A DNA stretch of 64,000 bases from Mycobacterium sp. SMC-4 (GTDB lineage: Bacteria; Actinomycetota; Actinomycetes; Mycobacteriales; Mycobacteriaceae), in assembly GCF_025263265.1 (NCBI RefSeq), contig NZ_CP079869.1, forward strand, positions 3,472,001 to 3,536,000, given 5' to 3'. The notes below the pieces were generated by a model that worked only from the letters and a program-made list of their open reading frames with translations, ran no database searches and was not told the DNA's origin. Position numbers and translations under genes: made by a program. Position 1 is the stretch's first letter. The number at the start of each line of letters is the position of its first letter. Shown here piece after piece: positions 27,418 to 36,647 of this stretch.

Positions 27418-28056
27418 ATGAACCGACGAGCCCCGACGATCGCTGGTGTCGCGTTCGCGGTGCTCTACACCACGGCCGTGCTGATCCTGCCTGCTGTCGC
27501 GGGCAGCGAACCCGCAGCGGTGCGAGCGCGCGCGCTGCTGTTGGCCTTCGCGGCACTGGCCCTGGGCTTGCTGGCCGCTGCGGTTCGCGACCGGCTGACC
27601 GGCCCGCCGGCCCACCTGTTCACGATCGGATCGATCCTGTTGCTCGCACAGCTGTGCATCGGGACCTGGTTGAGCGCCGGCCCGGCGATCCGGCCAGGCC
27701 AGGTTACCGACGGCACCGCGGCCACCCTCGACGACATCGGCTCGCTGTGGCTGCCCACCGCCACCATCGCCCACATCCTGGTCGCCATCCCGATTCTGTT
27801 GGAAGCCAACGCCGGTCGGCTGCCGCGCTGGCTCGGTATCGGTGCCGCGGTGTTCGTCGTGGAGCAGCTCATCGAAACCATCACCATCATCGGCCCGCCC
27901 GGCAGCTTCATCTCCCCCGGCGGGCCGATGAACATCTATCTGGGCGCGACCCTGTCGGCGGCGTTCTTCGCCGCACTCGGCATCGCCGTTGGGCAGCTGC
28001 CCGACACAGTCGGCCAGCAGGACGACACCGCGTCCGAGGAACCGGTAGGAGATTGA
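27418..28056 (+). CDS. Hypothetical multi-pass membrane protein
   Basis: Not recognised. A 212-residue protein with about six hydrophobic segments (around 8-28, 38-56, 67-86, 105-125, 137-160 and 172-192) and a short acidic C-terminal tail (DDTASEEPVGD). The GPPGSFISPGGPMN loop between the last two segments is Gly/Pro-rich. There is no catalytic signature. Its stop touches the ATG of the first acyl-CoA dehydrogenase (no gap), so the two are co-translated. TACGAT in a TGNTACGAT context ends 11 bp before the ATG and may be a -10 element for a nearly leaderless transcript. A function linked to lipid or acyl-CoA metabolism is inference from position only. Confidence 0.75.
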   Translation: MNRRAPTIAGVAFAVLYTTAVLILPAVAGSEPAAVRARALLLAFAALALGLLAAAVRDRLTGPPAHLFTIGSILLLAQLCIGTWLSAGPAIRPGQVTDGTAATLDDIGSLWLPTATIAHILVAIPILLEANAGRLPRWLGIGAAVFVVEQLIETITIIGPPGSFISPGGPMNIYLGATLSAAFFAALGIAVGQLPDTVGQQDDTASEEPVGD

Positions 28057-29202
28057 ATGACCTTGCCCCGTCTGGTACCTCGCTCAGGCATCGAACCGTC
28101 GAGCGCCGGCGTGTTGCGCCGCGAGGTCCGTGGGTTCCTGGCCGCGCAGCTCGCCGCGGGTGTCTTCCAACCCGCCGTGGACGCCTGGTTGACCGGGTGG
28201 GATGAGGAGTTCACTGCGGCGTTGGCGGCCCGGGGCTGGCTGGGAATGACGGTGCCGCCCGAATACGGCGGTCACGGACGCTCATTCCTGGAACGCTTCG
28301 TCGTCACCGAGGAGCTGCTGGCGGCGGGTGCACCGGTCGCGGCGCACTGGATCGCCGACCGCCAGATCGTGCCGTCGCTGCTCAAGTACGGCACCGAGCA
28401 GCAGAAATCGCGGTTCCTCCCGGCGATCGTGGCCGGCCGGTGTTTCTTCGGAATCGGAATGAGTGAACCGGATTCCGGGTCGGATCTGGCCAGTGTGCGC
28501 ACCCGTGCCGAGCGGGTCGAGGGTGGATGGGCGCTCACCGGCACCAAGGTGTGGACCTCGGGCGCGCATCGGGCCCATGCCTTCATCGCCCTGGCACGTA
28601 CCGCCCCGCCCGATCCGGCCCACCGGCACGCCGGGCTGAGCCAGTTCATCGTCGACCTGCGCGGACCCGGCGTGCAGATCCGTCCGATCGAGTCGATGAA
28701 CGGCGCGCACCATTTCAACGAGGTGATCCTCGACGGTGCGTTCGTCCCTGACGACATGGTGTTCGGTGAGATCGGCGACGGCTGGCGCCAGGTCACCTCC
28801 GAGTTGGCGTTCGAGCGCAGTGGGCCAGAACGGTTGCTGTCGACGTTCGTCCTACTCGACGCGTGTGCCGCGCGGGCCGCTCAGCGGCGTACACCTGCGC
28901 ACACCGACCTCGGCCGGTTGGTGGCCCGCATCGCGGGTCTGCACCAGATGTCCTGCGCGGTAGCCGAAGCGCTGCAACGCGACGAACTCGCCGACATCCC
29001 CGCAGCCGTGGTGAAAGTACTGGGCACCTCGACCGAAGGTGACATCGCCGAATTCGCCCACCTGGGCGCAGACGCCGACGACGGTGACGAGTACCTCGAC
29101 ACCGCCTGTGCTGCACTAGATCAGCGGCCGGGATTCACGTTACGAGGTGGAACCAACGAGGTGCTGCGCGGCGTGATCGCGCGCGGATTGGGGCTGCGGT
29201 GA
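28057..29202 (+). CDS. Acyl-CoA dehydrogenase (larger partner)
   Basis: FAD-dependent acyl-CoA dehydrogenase family protein of 381 residues. Typical elements: helical N-terminal domain, GWLGMTVPPEYGG, the FAD-binding GIGMSEPDSGSDLASV and TGTKVWTSGAHRAHAF strands, the middle beta domain (FNEVILDGAFVPDDMV) and the C-terminal RGGTNEVLRGVIARGLGL. It starts directly at the end of the membrane protein gene with GGAG before the ATG and overlaps the second dehydrogenase by 4 bp (GTGA). The pair resembles the actinobacterial heteromeric FadE enzymes used on sterol side chains and other bulky CoA esters. Substrate not predictable. It lies where M. tuberculosis carries eis. Confidence 0.92.
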   Translation: MTLPRLVPRSGIEPSSAGVLRREVRGFLAAQLAAGVFQPAVDAWLTGWDEEFTAALAARGWLGMTVPPEYGGHGRSFLERFVVTEELLAAGAPVAAHWIADRQIVPSLLKYGTEQQKSRFLPAIVAGRCFFGIGMSEPDSGSDLASVRTRAERVEGGWALTGTKVWTSGAHRAHAFIALARTAPPDPAHRHAGLSQFIVDLRGPGVQIRPIESMNGAHHFNEVILDGAFVPDDMVFGEIGDGWRQVTSELAFERSGPERLLSTFVLLDACAARAAQRRTPAHTDLGRLVARIAGLHQMSCAVAEALQRDELADIPAAVVKVLGTSTEGDIAEFAHLGADADDGDEYLDTACAALDQRPGFTLRGGTNEVLRGVIARGLGLR

Positions 29203-30197
29203 GCGACGAGGTCGACCCCGCGCTGGTCGACATGATGGATGCCGTTCTGCGCCAGCATGGACGCAACAGCGACCCCGCCGATCTGTGGAACCGGCTCGCC
29301 GACCTAGGCCTGGTCCGCCTCACCGGCGCGGAAACCTCCAGCGGCAGCGGCGCCGGATGGCGCGAAGCCGCCGCACTGATGTCGGCGGCGGTGCACAACG
29401 GTGTGCGCCTTCCGTTGGCCGAGCATGATCTCCTGGCGTGCTGGCTGCTCGATGCCGCCGGTGTCACCGGCTATGACGGTGTGATGCGGACGGTGTGCGT
29501 GCTCGACGCCGACGGCCGGGCTCGGGCCGTGCCGTGGGCATCTCGGGCGCGACGGGTGGTCACTGTCACTGCACACGGTGACGGGTTCACCGTGGCCGAT
29601 CGCGACGTCGCCGAGCTCTCGATCACGCCCGGGGTCAACATGATCGGCGAGCCCCGCGACACCGTGGCCGCGCACCAAGATGCGCCCGAGGTCGGCATCT
29701 CCGCCGCATTGGTAGCGCAGCTGCGAAACAAAGCCGCCCTGGTCCGCGCGGTTCAGGTGTGCGCCGCCCTGGACTGCGCCCTGGAGTCCTCGATCACGCA
29801 CGCCACGTCCCGGGAGCAGTTCGGCCGACCGCTGGCGAAATTCCAGGTGGTGCAACATCTCATCGCCGACATGGCTTCCGAGGCCGCGCTGGCCCGATCG
29901 GCCACCGACGCGGCGATCGCGACCGGCGTGGCCAGTGACTGGGCGGCGCCGAACCTGGACTTCTTGGTAGCGGTCGCACGGTCGTGCGCCGGACATGCGG
30001 CGTCGGTGGTGGTACGGCATGCCCATCAGGTACACGGCGCCATCGGCACCACCAAGGAGCATCGGCTGCACGAGTTCACCCGTGCGGCTCTGGCGTGGCG
30101 TTCGGAGTTCGGGACGGTGCGCGATTTCGACGAGCAGCTGACCCGATTGGCCGTCGACGCCGGCGCTGGGAGCCTTTGGCAGACAATCTGCCCCTGA
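29199..30197 (+). CDS. Acyl-CoA dehydrogenase (smaller partner)
   Basis: A 332-residue acyl-CoA dehydrogenase family protein, shorter than the usual 380-400 and lacking the well-conserved N-terminal and FAD-contact motifs of its neighbour. The C-terminal helical domain is recognisable (TSREQFGRPLAKFQVVQHLI, QVHGAIGTTKEHRLHEFTRA). This fits the second subunit of an alpha2beta2 FadE pair, where one subunit contributes most of the FAD site and the other part of the active site. The GTG start overlaps the preceding stop as GTGA, so equimolar synthesis is likely. It converges on the SDR gene with one base between stops. Confidence 0.88.
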   Translation: MSDEVDPALVDMMDAVLRQHGRNSDPADLWNRLADLGLVRLTGAETSSGSGAGWREAAALMSAAVHNGVRLPLAEHDLLACWLLDAAGVTGYDGVMRTVCVLDADGRARAVPWASRARRVVTVTAHGDGFTVADRDVAELSITPGVNMIGEPRDTVAAHQDAPEVGISAALVAQLRNKAALVRAVQVCAALDCALESSITHATSREQFGRPLAKFQVVQHLIADMASEAALARSATDAAIATGVASDWAAPNLDFLVAVARSCAGHAASVVVRHAHQVHGAIGTTKEHRLHEFTRAALAWRSEFGTVRDFDEQLTRLAVDAGAGSLWQTICP

Positions 30198-30198
30198 G

Positions 30199-31008
30199 TC
30201 AGCGCACCACGACGGAACTGGGTTCGCGAGGGGCGCCCAGCATGTCGCGATGTGACGGCGGTCGGCGTCCGCCCTCGTCGGTGATGCCGTAACGCTCGGC
30301 CAATTCGGCGGTGATCAGGGTGTACCCACTGAGGTCGCGCACGGCAGGGTCGCGGTACAGCGCATCGATGACATGCCCGGCAAATTCCGGTGTCTCGGCC
30401 TGGGCGCTGAAATCGCTCAGCGCCTGGGTGTTTTCACCGAAAGCCGCCCGCAACCGCTCGGTCAGCAGAATGCCCAGCCACAGTGACACCACCGAAACAG
30501 TGGTCTCGCCGAAGTCCACGGCCATGTCGGCGACCATCTTGTCGACACCGGCTTTCTGCGCGCCATAGGCAGGCCCGTGCATGTAACACACCGAGCCCGG
30601 CGAAGATGTGAACACCATCAGCGCGCGCTCGCGCTGGGCCAGCAGCGGCGCGGCGTGCCACGCCGCAACGTAGGAGGACCGCAGCCCGACATCGAGGACA
30701 TCGGCCAGCTCGCGAGGCTTGCGCCAGAACGGCTTCCGATCGACCAGATGATCAGATATCGCCGCGGCGTTGTTGACCAGCAGATCCAGCCGGCCGCACG
30801 CATTGTGCACTCGCTCGAAGACCCGACCCACCGCATCGTCGTCTCGGTGGTCGACGGTGAGGCCGGTGCCCCAGTGCGGGCGGTCGGCGATGGTTCGACC
30901 GGTGCCATACACCCGCCAACCGCGGGCGGCCAGGGCAACGGCGATGCCTTGGCCCGCGCCCCGGCTGGCGCCGGTGACGACGGCGACCGGTGCATCCTGG
31001 CCGGTCAC
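30199..31008 (-). CDS. Short-chain dehydrogenase/reductase
   Basis: NAD(P)-dependent oxidoreductase of the classical SDR family, 269 residues. The cofactor loop is GASRGAGQGIA (about 13-23), with NNAA at about 79, the catalytic Ser in FTSSPGS, and Tyr/Lys in YGAQK. The Arg after the second strand (TGRT) suggests NADPH. The C terminus is extended (GGRRPPSHRDMLGAPREP). The GTG start overlaps the degV stop as GTGA, so it is the last gene of the long proA-to-SDR transcript rather than part of the convergent dehydrogenase operon, though both may act on acyl compounds. Substrate unknown. Confidence 0.9.
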   Translation of the reverse strand: MTGQDAPVAVVTGASRGAGQGIAVALAARGWRVYGTGRTIADRPHWGTGLTVDHRDDDAVGRVFERVHNACGRLDLLVNNAAAISDHLVDRKPFWRKPRELADVLDVGLRSSYVAAWHAAPLLAQRERALMVFTSSPGSVCYMHGPAYGAQKAGVDKMVADMAVDFGETTVSVVSLWLGILLTERLRAAFGENTQALSDFSAQAETPEFAGHVIDALYRDPAVRDLSGYTLITAELAERYGITDEGGRRPPSHRDMLGAPREPSSVVVR

Positions 31009-31844
31009 GGCGCATCCACCCGGACGGCGACACCAACTGCGCCGGAGCCGACATGCACCGACAACAGCGGACCCATGTCGGTGACCGTCAGCGCAGAGAT
31101 CTGCGGGAGACGTTGTGTCAGGGTGGCGCCGAGTTCATCGGCGCCGTCGTGGTTGTCCACGTGGTGAACCACGACCTCGGCTGAGCTCTCGCCGACCACC
31201 TCGACGACGCGTTCCACCATGGCGGCGTGCGCCTTGTTGACGGTGCGGATCCGCTGATCGAGTACCAGCCGGCCGTCGACGTCCAACATCAACAGTGGTT
31301 TGAGCGACAGGGCTGTGCCCAGCCAGGACGCCGCGGTGCGCAAGCGGCCGCTGCGGCGCAGATTGTCGAGACGGTGCACCACCAAGAAGACGTGGGTGTG
31401 GTTGACCGCCTTGCGGGCCGCCGCCTCGACGGCATCGAGGTCGACCTCGGCTCGGGCGGTGCGGGCCGCCTCTACAGCGATCAAGCCCACCCCCATGGCC
31501 GCCGAGCGCGAATTGACCACTCGAACCGAGGGCCCGAACTCCCGCGCAGCCATCACCGCCGCGCTGTAGGTCCCCGACAATGCGGCCGAAATATGCACGG
31601 CAACAACGCCGTCCCCGTTGCTGTCGGCCAGGGCTTGTCGATAGACGTCGGACAGATCAGCCGGGGTGGCACCGGCTGTGGTGACTTTGGGACGGTCGTG
31701 CACGTCGAACGGGATGTCGTCGCAACCGTCACGCAGATCCGTACCGTCGATCAGGACGTGCAGCGGCACCTCCAGGATGCCCCATTGCGCGCGCTGCTCG
31801 GCAGACAGACGCGACGACGAATCGCTGACCACTATGACGGACAT
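31005..31844 (-). CDS. DegV family fatty-acid-binding protein
   Basis: A 279-residue DegV/FakB-type protein (Rv2417c position). Family features: VIVVSDSSSRLS at the N terminus, VTTAGATPADLSDVYR, HISAALSGTYSAA and the VFLVVHRLDNLRRSGRL motif. DegV proteins bind one fatty acid in a buried tunnel; FakB members present it to the kinase FakA for phosphorylation. It sits 6 bp after octT, which transfers an octanoyl group, so acyl delivery to or from that pathway is a reasonable inference. It overlaps the SDR gene by 4 bp. Confidence 0.93.
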   Translation of the reverse strand: MSVIVVSDSSSRLSAEQRAQWGILEVPLHVLIDGTDLRDGCDDIPFDVHDRPKVTTAGATPADLSDVYRQALADSNGDGVVAVHISAALSGTYSAAVMAAREFGPSVRVVNSRSAAMGVGLIAVEAARTARAEVDLDAVEAAARKAVNHTHVFLVVHRLDNLRRSGRLRTAASWLGTALSLKPLLMLDVDGRLVLDQRIRTVNKAHAAMVERVVEVVGESSAEVVVHHVDNHDGADELGATLTQRLPQISALTVTDMGPLLSVHVGSGAVGVAVRVDAP

Positions 31845-31850
31845 GGTCGG

Positions 31851-32585
31851 TCATCCATGCGAATCAGATACCTGCACACCAGCTTCGGCCAGGCCTTTGA
31901 CCATCAGGTCGGCGACCGCCTGATGAGCCTCGAAGTTCCAGTGGATCCCATCGGGGTTGCCCCGCCCGCCGAGCACCTCGTCCTCGACCGCGGCTTTGAG
32001 GTCAACCAGCGGCACACCGTGGGCGCCCGCCCATGCAGTGATCGCCGCGACGGTACCGGCCCGACCATGGTGGGCCATCCCGTAGGTCGGCGCGATGTGC
32101 ACCGACGGCAGCGACGCCACCACCGGGATGCCGGGCCGGTTGAAGTCGATGGCTGCCCGGGTCATCTCGAGGTATTCGACGGTCAGGTGCGGTGGCAGTG
32201 CGGCCCGCGCCACCGGCGAGAGCCGCGGTTGCACCCAGCCGTAACCGTCCCGGGCCCAGCGTCGCAGCCGAGTCGGTCGGACATAGCGAATGAGCTCGCG
32301 CAGCGCGGTGGGCAACGGCGAGGGCAGCGAGTCCATCCCCGAAGTGGCGAAGATCACCGCTCCGGCGCGCGGCAGTGCGGCCCACGAGCGCGGATCCTGG
32401 GTGGCCGCCCACCACACGTCACGACTCGTCCAGCCGATCCGACCGATCAGCTCCACGTCCCAGTCAAGTTGTCGGGCAACGATATTCGGCCAGATCCTGG
32501 GATCATCTGACGGCAGCCCGCCGGTCGGTCCGTAATAGGACAGCGAGTCGCAGAAGATCAGCAGGGTCCGGCGCGGTGCGGTCAT
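31851..32585 (-). CDS. octT: Diglucosylglycerate octanoyltransferase
   Basis: SGNH-type acyltransferase of 244 residues matching Rv2418c, characterised as OctT, which octanoylates an early glucosylglycerate intermediate of mycobacterial methylglucose lipopolysaccharide. The nucleophile block is [10 protein letters not shown] near residue 11 and the catalytic Asp/His pair is in [12 protein letters not shown] near the C terminus. Its ATG directly abuts the TAG of gpgP, which acts two steps earlier in the same pathway, supporting co-translation. Cytosolic; no signal peptide. Confidence 0.9.
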   Translation of the reverse strand: MTAPRRTLLIFCDSLSYYGPTGGLPSDDPRIWPNIVARQLDWDVELIGRIGWTSRDVWWAATQDPRSWAALPRAGAVIFATSGMDSLPSPLPTALRELIRYVRPTRLRRWARDGYGWVQPRLSPVARAALPPHLTVEYLEMTRAAIDFNRPGIPVVASLPSVHIAPTYGMAHHGRAGTVAAITAWAGAHGVPLVDLKAAVEDEVLGGRGNPDGIHWNFEAHQAVADLMVKGLAEAGVQVSDSHG

Positions 32586-33257
32586 CTACAGTACGTCCCC
32601 CGCGACCTGCGCCGATGCGTTCCACACGTCCAGCCGCCACCGGATGTCGTCGAACGACGCCCCGGCGCCGCCGGTGCGGGTATGCCCGGCCAACTGCACC
32701 CAGCTGGCGTTGCCCATGCCACCCAGCACCGGCCAGTTGTCCACCGGTAGGTCCAGCAGCGCCGCGGTCAAAGCCGCGATCAGTCCGCCGTGCGCGACCA
32801 AGATCACCGGCCGGTCGTCCCGACCCCATTCGATCTGCCCCGCGACCAGTTCACGGACCAACGGCACGCCGCGTGCGGCGACGTCGACACGGCTCTCACC
32901 GCCGTGCGGTGCCCAACGCGCGTCCTCGCGCCATGCGAGTCTGGCTCCAGGTGCGGCGGCATCCACCTCCAGGTGAGTCATCCCCTGCCAGTCGCCCAGG
33001 TGGGTTTCCCGCAGCCGGGTGTCGATGCCGACGGGAAGGCCGCTGCGGTCACCGAGGGCGACCGCGGTGTCGAGCGCGCGGCGCAGGTCCGATGACACGA
33101 TCAGCAGCGGCTGCCGTTTGGCCAGCGACTCCGCCGCCGCAATGGCCTGATCCCGGCCCAGGTCGCTGAGCTCGGTGTCGAGCTGACCCTGCATGCGGCT
33201 GCCGGCGTTGTACTCGGTTTGCCCGTGGCGCAGCATGACCAGACGGCGGATCGTCAT
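32586..33257 (-). CDS. gpgP: Glucosyl-3-phosphoglycerate phosphatase
   Basis: Histidine-phosphatase (phosphoglycerate mutase-like) enzyme of 223 residues matching Rv2419c. It dephosphorylates glucosyl-3-phosphoglycerate to glucosylglycerate for methylglucose lipopolysaccharide. The phosphohistidine motif is LRHGQTEYN (Arg10, His11); the second catalytic His is in VAHGG. ATG 33257 forms an ATGA overlap with rsfS; a longer frame to 33398 is antisense-like sequence inside rsfS. Pairing with octT marks this as the mycobacterial polymethylated polysaccharide locus. Confidence 0.93.
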   Translation of the reverse strand: MTIRRLVMLRHGQTEYNAGSRMQGQLDTELSDLGRDQAIAAAESLAKRQPLLIVSSDLRRALDTAVALGDRSGLPVGIDTRLRETHLGDWQGMTHLEVDAAAPGARLAWREDARWAPHGGESRVDVAARGVPLVRELVAGQIEWGRDDRPVILVAHGGLIAALTAALLDLPVDNWPVLGGMGNASWVQLAGHTRTGGAGASFDDIRWRLDVWNASAQVAGDVL

Positions 33258-33610
33258 GGACCGCCCTCCGCGCGGTCGGCGCTGAGATCCACTTCGACCG
33301 TCGGGCAGTCCCGCCAGAGCCGGTCGAGCGCGTAGAACTCGCGTTCGTCGGCGTGCTGGACGTGTACCACGATGTCCACGTAGTCCAGCAGTGTCCACCG
33401 CCCTTCACGGGTGCCCTCGCGCCGGGCCGGCTTGTAGCCCGCCTGCCGCATCTTCTCCTCGACCTCGTCGACGATGGCGTTGACCTGCCGGTCGTTGGAC
33501 CCCGACGCGATAACGAAGCAGTCGGTGATCACCAACTGACTGGACACGTCGATCACGACGACATCCTCGGCGAGTTTGGCTGCCGCTGCTCGCGCGGCGA
33601 TCCGTGCCAT
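33254..33610 (-). CDS. rsfS: Ribosomal silencing factor RsfS
   Basis: Binds ribosomal protein L14 and blocks subunit joining under nutrient limitation. The protein has 118 residues from ATG 33610, with the family core VVVIDVSSQLVITDCFVIASG, RQVNAIVDEVEEKMR and WTLLDYVDIVVHV. Codons upstream read MTATQEAIE if a CTG at 33637 is used as start; that segment resembles the N terminus of mycobacterial RsfS as I recall it. The CTG overlaps the nadD stop (CTGA) and has GGAGAG 7 bp before it, whereas the ATG has only AGGA at 10 bp. The CTG may therefore be the true start. ATGA overlap with gpgP. Confidence 0.93.
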   Translation of the reverse strand: MARIAARAAAAKLAEDVVVIDVSSQLVITDCFVIASGSNDRQVNAIVDEVEEKMRQAGYKPARREGTREGRWTLLDYVDIVVHVQHADEREFYALDRLWRDCPTVEVDLSADRAEGGP

Positions 33611-33633
33611 CTCGATGGCTTCCTGTGTGGCGG

Positions 33634-34293
33634 TCAGGGATGCTCTCCTTGTCCTGCGTTGCTGGAGTTGCGATATAGATTGCGCTTGGCGACATACTGC
33701 ACCACACCGTCGGGGACCAGGTACCAGATGGGCCGCGACTGCCCGGCGCGCACCCGGCAGTCGGTCGACGAAATCGCCAGTGCCGGCACCTCGACGAGGT
33801 GCAGCGCATCAGAGGGCAGTTCGGCCATCGCAGCGGTGATGTGGCTGCCGTCGAGTTCGTAGCCCGGTCGGCTGACACCGATGAAGCTGGCGATCGAGAA
33901 CATGTCCTCCCAGTTCTGCCACGACAGGATGGAGGCCAGCGCATCAGCACCGGTGATGAAGTACAGGTCGGCGTCCGGGTTGGCGGCCCGCAGGTCCCGC
34001 AGCGTGTCCTTGGTGTAGGTGGGCCCGCCACGGTCGATGTCGACCCTGCTGACCGAGAATCGCGGGTTGGACGCGGTCGCGATCACCGTCATCAGATAGC
34101 GGTCCTCGGCCGCGGTGACACCCCCGCTGCGCTTCTGCCAGGGCTGACCGGTCGGGACGAAAACCACTTCGTCGAGTTCGAACAGGTCGGCGACCTCACT
34201 GGCCGCCACCAGGTGCCCGTTGTGGATGGGGTCGAATGTGCCGCCCATCACGCCGAGCCTTCTGCGCTGTCGACCCTCTCCTTGCCCCGACAT
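33634..34293 (-). CDS. nadD: Nicotinate-nucleotide adenylyltransferase
   Basis: NAD biosynthesis enzyme that joins ATP and nicotinate mononucleotide to form deamido-NAD. It has 219 residues from ATG 34293. The nucleotidyltransferase motif is [11 protein letters not shown], with the second signature ISSTDCR and the substrate-binding [11 protein letters not shown]. The start at 34293 is 5 bp after the VWA gene stop; a longer frame to 34410 is VWA-gene shadow. The Shine-Dalgarno is weak, so a start nearer VMGGTFD cannot be excluded. nadE, the next enzyme of the pathway, lies 6 kb away. Confidence 0.95.
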   Translation of the reverse strand: MSGQGEGRQRRRLGVMGGTFDPIHNGHLVAASEVADLFELDEVVFVPTGQPWQKRSGGVTAAEDRYLMTVIATASNPRFSVSRVDIDRGGPTYTKDTLRDLRAANPDADLYFITGADALASILSWQNWEDMFSIASFIGVSRPGYELDGSHITAAMAELPSDALHLVEVPALAISSTDCRVRAGQSRPIWYLVPDGVVQYVAKRNLYRNSSNAGQGEHP

Positions 34294-34298
34294 CGCCG

Positions 34299-35735
34299 TC
34301 AGACCGGCAGCAGCGCGTCGATCACCGACGCCAGCTGCTTGGCCGACCGGCACTCGTGCATCGTGATCAGGTCCTCGTAGCGCGGCACCGCCGAATCCCC
34401 ACTGCCCCACAGGTGGCGGGGCTCCGGGTTGAGCCAGTGCGCATGCCGGCTCGCATTGACCATGTGGGCGAGCAACTCGGTCTCGGGGTTGCGGTAGTTG
34501 TTGCGCCCGTCGCCGAGGATCAGCAGCGCGCTGCGCGGGGACAGCACATTCGGATACTTGTCCAGAAACGACACGAACGCGTGGCCGTAGTCGGAGTGAC
34601 CGTCGCGGGTGTAGACCCCTGCCTCGCGGGTGATCCGTTGTACGGCCACCGCGAGATCAGCCTCCGGACCGAACAACTCGGTGACCTCATCGGTGGTGTC
34701 GATGAAGGCGAAGACCCGAACCCGGGAGAACTGCTGGCGCAGCGCGTGCACCAGCAGCAACGTGAAGTGGCTGAAGCCGGCCACCGAGCCGGACACGTCG
34801 CAGAGCACCACCAGCTCGGGTCGGGCCGGATGTGGCTTCTTGAGCACTACGTCGATCGGGACGCCGCCGGTGGACATCGACTTGCGCAGCGTCTTGCGCA
34901 GGTCGATCTCCCCGGCGCGGGAGCGGCGCCGCCGCGCGGCCAGCCGGGTCGCCAGCGTGCGTGCCAGCGGGGCGACGACTCGGCGCATCTGGCGCAGCTG
35001 TTCGCCCGAGGCCCGCAGGAACTCGACGTTCTCGGCCAGCTGCGGCACCCCGTAGGTCTGAACGTGGTTACGACCGAGCTGTTCGGCGGTACGGCGTTTG
35101 GTCTCCGCTTCGACCATTCGGCGAAGTTGCGTGATGCGCTGGGCAGCAAGAGCTTTAGCGATCTGCTCCTGCGTCGGGGTGGGTTCGTCACCGTAAGGTG
35201 CCAGCAACCCGGCCAGCAGCCGACCTTCCAGGTCGTCCAGACTCACCGCTTTGAGTGCCTGATACGACGAGTAGGACGGCCCGCGACTGGAGTTGTAACG
35301 CCCATAGGCCTCCACGATCTGGGCGATCATTGCGGCCAACCGTTCGTCGAGATTGGCCAATTCCTCGTTGTCGCTGAGCATATCGACCAGCGCCTGGCGC
35401 AGCGCCTCGATGTCCTCGGGCGGAAGGCCGTCCTCGGAGTCGGAATCTTCATCGAGCACCGTCTTGACGCCCAGCGCCGCCGGGAAGTAGAGGTCGAACA
35501 GCACATCGTAGGTCTCGCGGTGATCCGGGCGGCGCAGCACCGCACACGCGATACCCTCCCGCAGCACCTGGCGGTCCCCCAGCCCCAGCGTAGCCATCAC
35601 CCGGCCGGCATCCACGGTTTCCGATGGACCCACCGAAATACCTTGTGCCCGAAGCGCTTCGACGAACTCGACGAGGTGCCCGGGGATTCCGTGCGGAGCC
35701 AGGGGCTGAGGCGGGCTGGTGCGGCGGACGGCCAT
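34299..35735 (-). CDS. VWA (CoxE-like) domain protein
   Basis: A 478-residue protein of the Rv2425c type. The N-terminal half is helical and charged; the C-terminal half is a von Willebrand A domain with the metal-site motif CDVSGSVAG. It is partnered with a MoxR AAA+ ATPase immediately upstream (TGATG overlap of one base). MoxR/VWA pairs act as chaperones that insert metals or remodel protein complexes, as in CO dehydrogenase maturation; no such target enzyme is adjacent. It is in the same run as nadD and rsfS. Family firm, client unknown. Confidence 0.9.
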   Translation of the reverse strand: MAVRRTSPPQPLAPHGIPGHLVEFVEALRAQGISVGPSETVDAGRVMATLGLGDRQVLREGIACAVLRRPDHRETYDVLFDLYFPAALGVKTVLDEDSDSEDGLPPEDIEALRQALVDMLSDNEELANLDERLAAMIAQIVEAYGRYNSSRGPSYSSYQALKAVSLDDLEGRLLAGLLAPYGDEPTPTQEQIAKALAAQRITQLRRMVEAETKRRTAEQLGRNHVQTYGVPQLAENVEFLRASGEQLRQMRRVVAPLARTLATRLAARRRRSRAGEIDLRKTLRKSMSTGGVPIDVVLKKPHPARPELVVLCDVSGSVAGFSHFTLLLVHALRQQFSRVRVFAFIDTTDEVTELFGPEADLAVAVQRITREAGVYTRDGHSDYGHAFVSFLDKYPNVLSPRSALLILGDGRNNYRNPETELLAHMVNASRHAHWLNPEPRHLWGSGDSAVPRYEDLITMHECRSAKQLASVIDALLPV

Positions 35736-36631
35736 CAGTTCAGCCTCAGCTCCCCGGCGGCCTTGATCTGGTCGGACTGGTGCTTGAGGACGACGCCCAG
35801 GGTGGCGGCGATGAGCTCGTCGTCGATGGTGTCCAGGCCCAGCGCCAGGATGGTGCGACCCCAGTCGATCGTCTCGGCCACCGACGGCAACTTCTTCAGC
35901 GCCATGCCGCGCAGCACGCCGATGATGCGGACCAGCTCGTCGGCCAGGTGCGCCGGCAACTCCGGCACCCGCGACAACAGGATGCGCCGCTCCAGGTCGG
36001 GGTCGGGGAAGTCGATGTGCAAGAACAGACAGCGCCGCTTGAGCGCCTCAGAGAGTTCCCGGGTGGCGTTGGAGGTCAGCACCACCAGCGGACGACGCTG
36101 CGCGGTGATGGTGCCCAGCTCGGGCACGGTCACCGCGAAATCACTGAGCACCTCCAGCAGCAGGCCCTCGATCTCGATGTCGGCCTTGTCGGTCTCGTCG
36201 ATCAGCAACACCGTCGGGTCGGTGCGCCGAATGGCGGTCAGCAGCGGCCGGCTGAGCAGGAACTCCTCGGAGAAGACGTCGTCTCTGGTGCGATCCCAGG
36301 CTTCACCGTCGCCCCCGGCGCCCGCGTTCCCAGCCTGGATGCGCAGGATCTGCTTGGCGTGGTTCCACTCGTAGAGTGCGCGGGCCTCGTCGACTCCCTC
36401 GTAGCACTGCAGCCGCACCAGCTCCGAACCGGTCGACTGTGCGATGGCCCGGGCCAGTTCGGTCTTGCCGACCCCGGCGGGCCCTTCCACCAGCAGCGGC
36501 TTGCCCAACCGATCAGCGAGGAAGACCGCGGTCGCGGTGGCGGTGTCGGGCAGATACCCGGTTTCGGCCAGCCGCTTGGCGACGTCGTCGATGTCGGCGA
36601 ACAGCGGCACGGTGTGCGCGGGGAGACTCAC
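35735..36631 (-). CDS. MoxR family AAA+ ATPase
   Basis: A 298-residue AAA+ ATPase (Rv2426c type). Walker A is GPAGVGKTEL, Walker B LLIDETDKAD, sensor 1 VLTSNATREL and sensor 2 near the helical lid. MoxR proteins form hexamers that work with VWA-domain partners in protein-complex maturation; the partner is the next gene, whose start overlaps this stop by one base. It begins 16 bp after proA, so it can be read from the proA promoter. Client protein unknown. Confidence 0.93.
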   Translation of the reverse strand: MSLPAHTVPLFADIDDVAKRLAETGYLPDTATATAVFLADRLGKPLLVEGPAGVGKTELARAIAQSTGSELVRLQCYEGVDEARALYEWNHAKQILRIQAGNAGAGGDGEAWDRTRDDVFSEEFLLSRPLLTAIRRTDPTVLLIDETDKADIEIEGLLLEVLSDFAVTVPELGTITAQRRPLVVLTSNATRELSEALKRRCLFLHIDFPDPDLERRILLSRVPELPAHLADELVRIIGVLRGMALKKLPSVAETIDWGRTILALGLDTIDDELIAATLGVVLKHQSDQIKAAGELRLN

Positions 36632-36647
36632 AGGTCTTCTCCTTCTC

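Noticed and set aside
34236..36374. 712-codon open frame on the plus strand
   Set aside because: Antisense to the VWA and MoxR genes; explained by high-GC codon bias, with no known fold.
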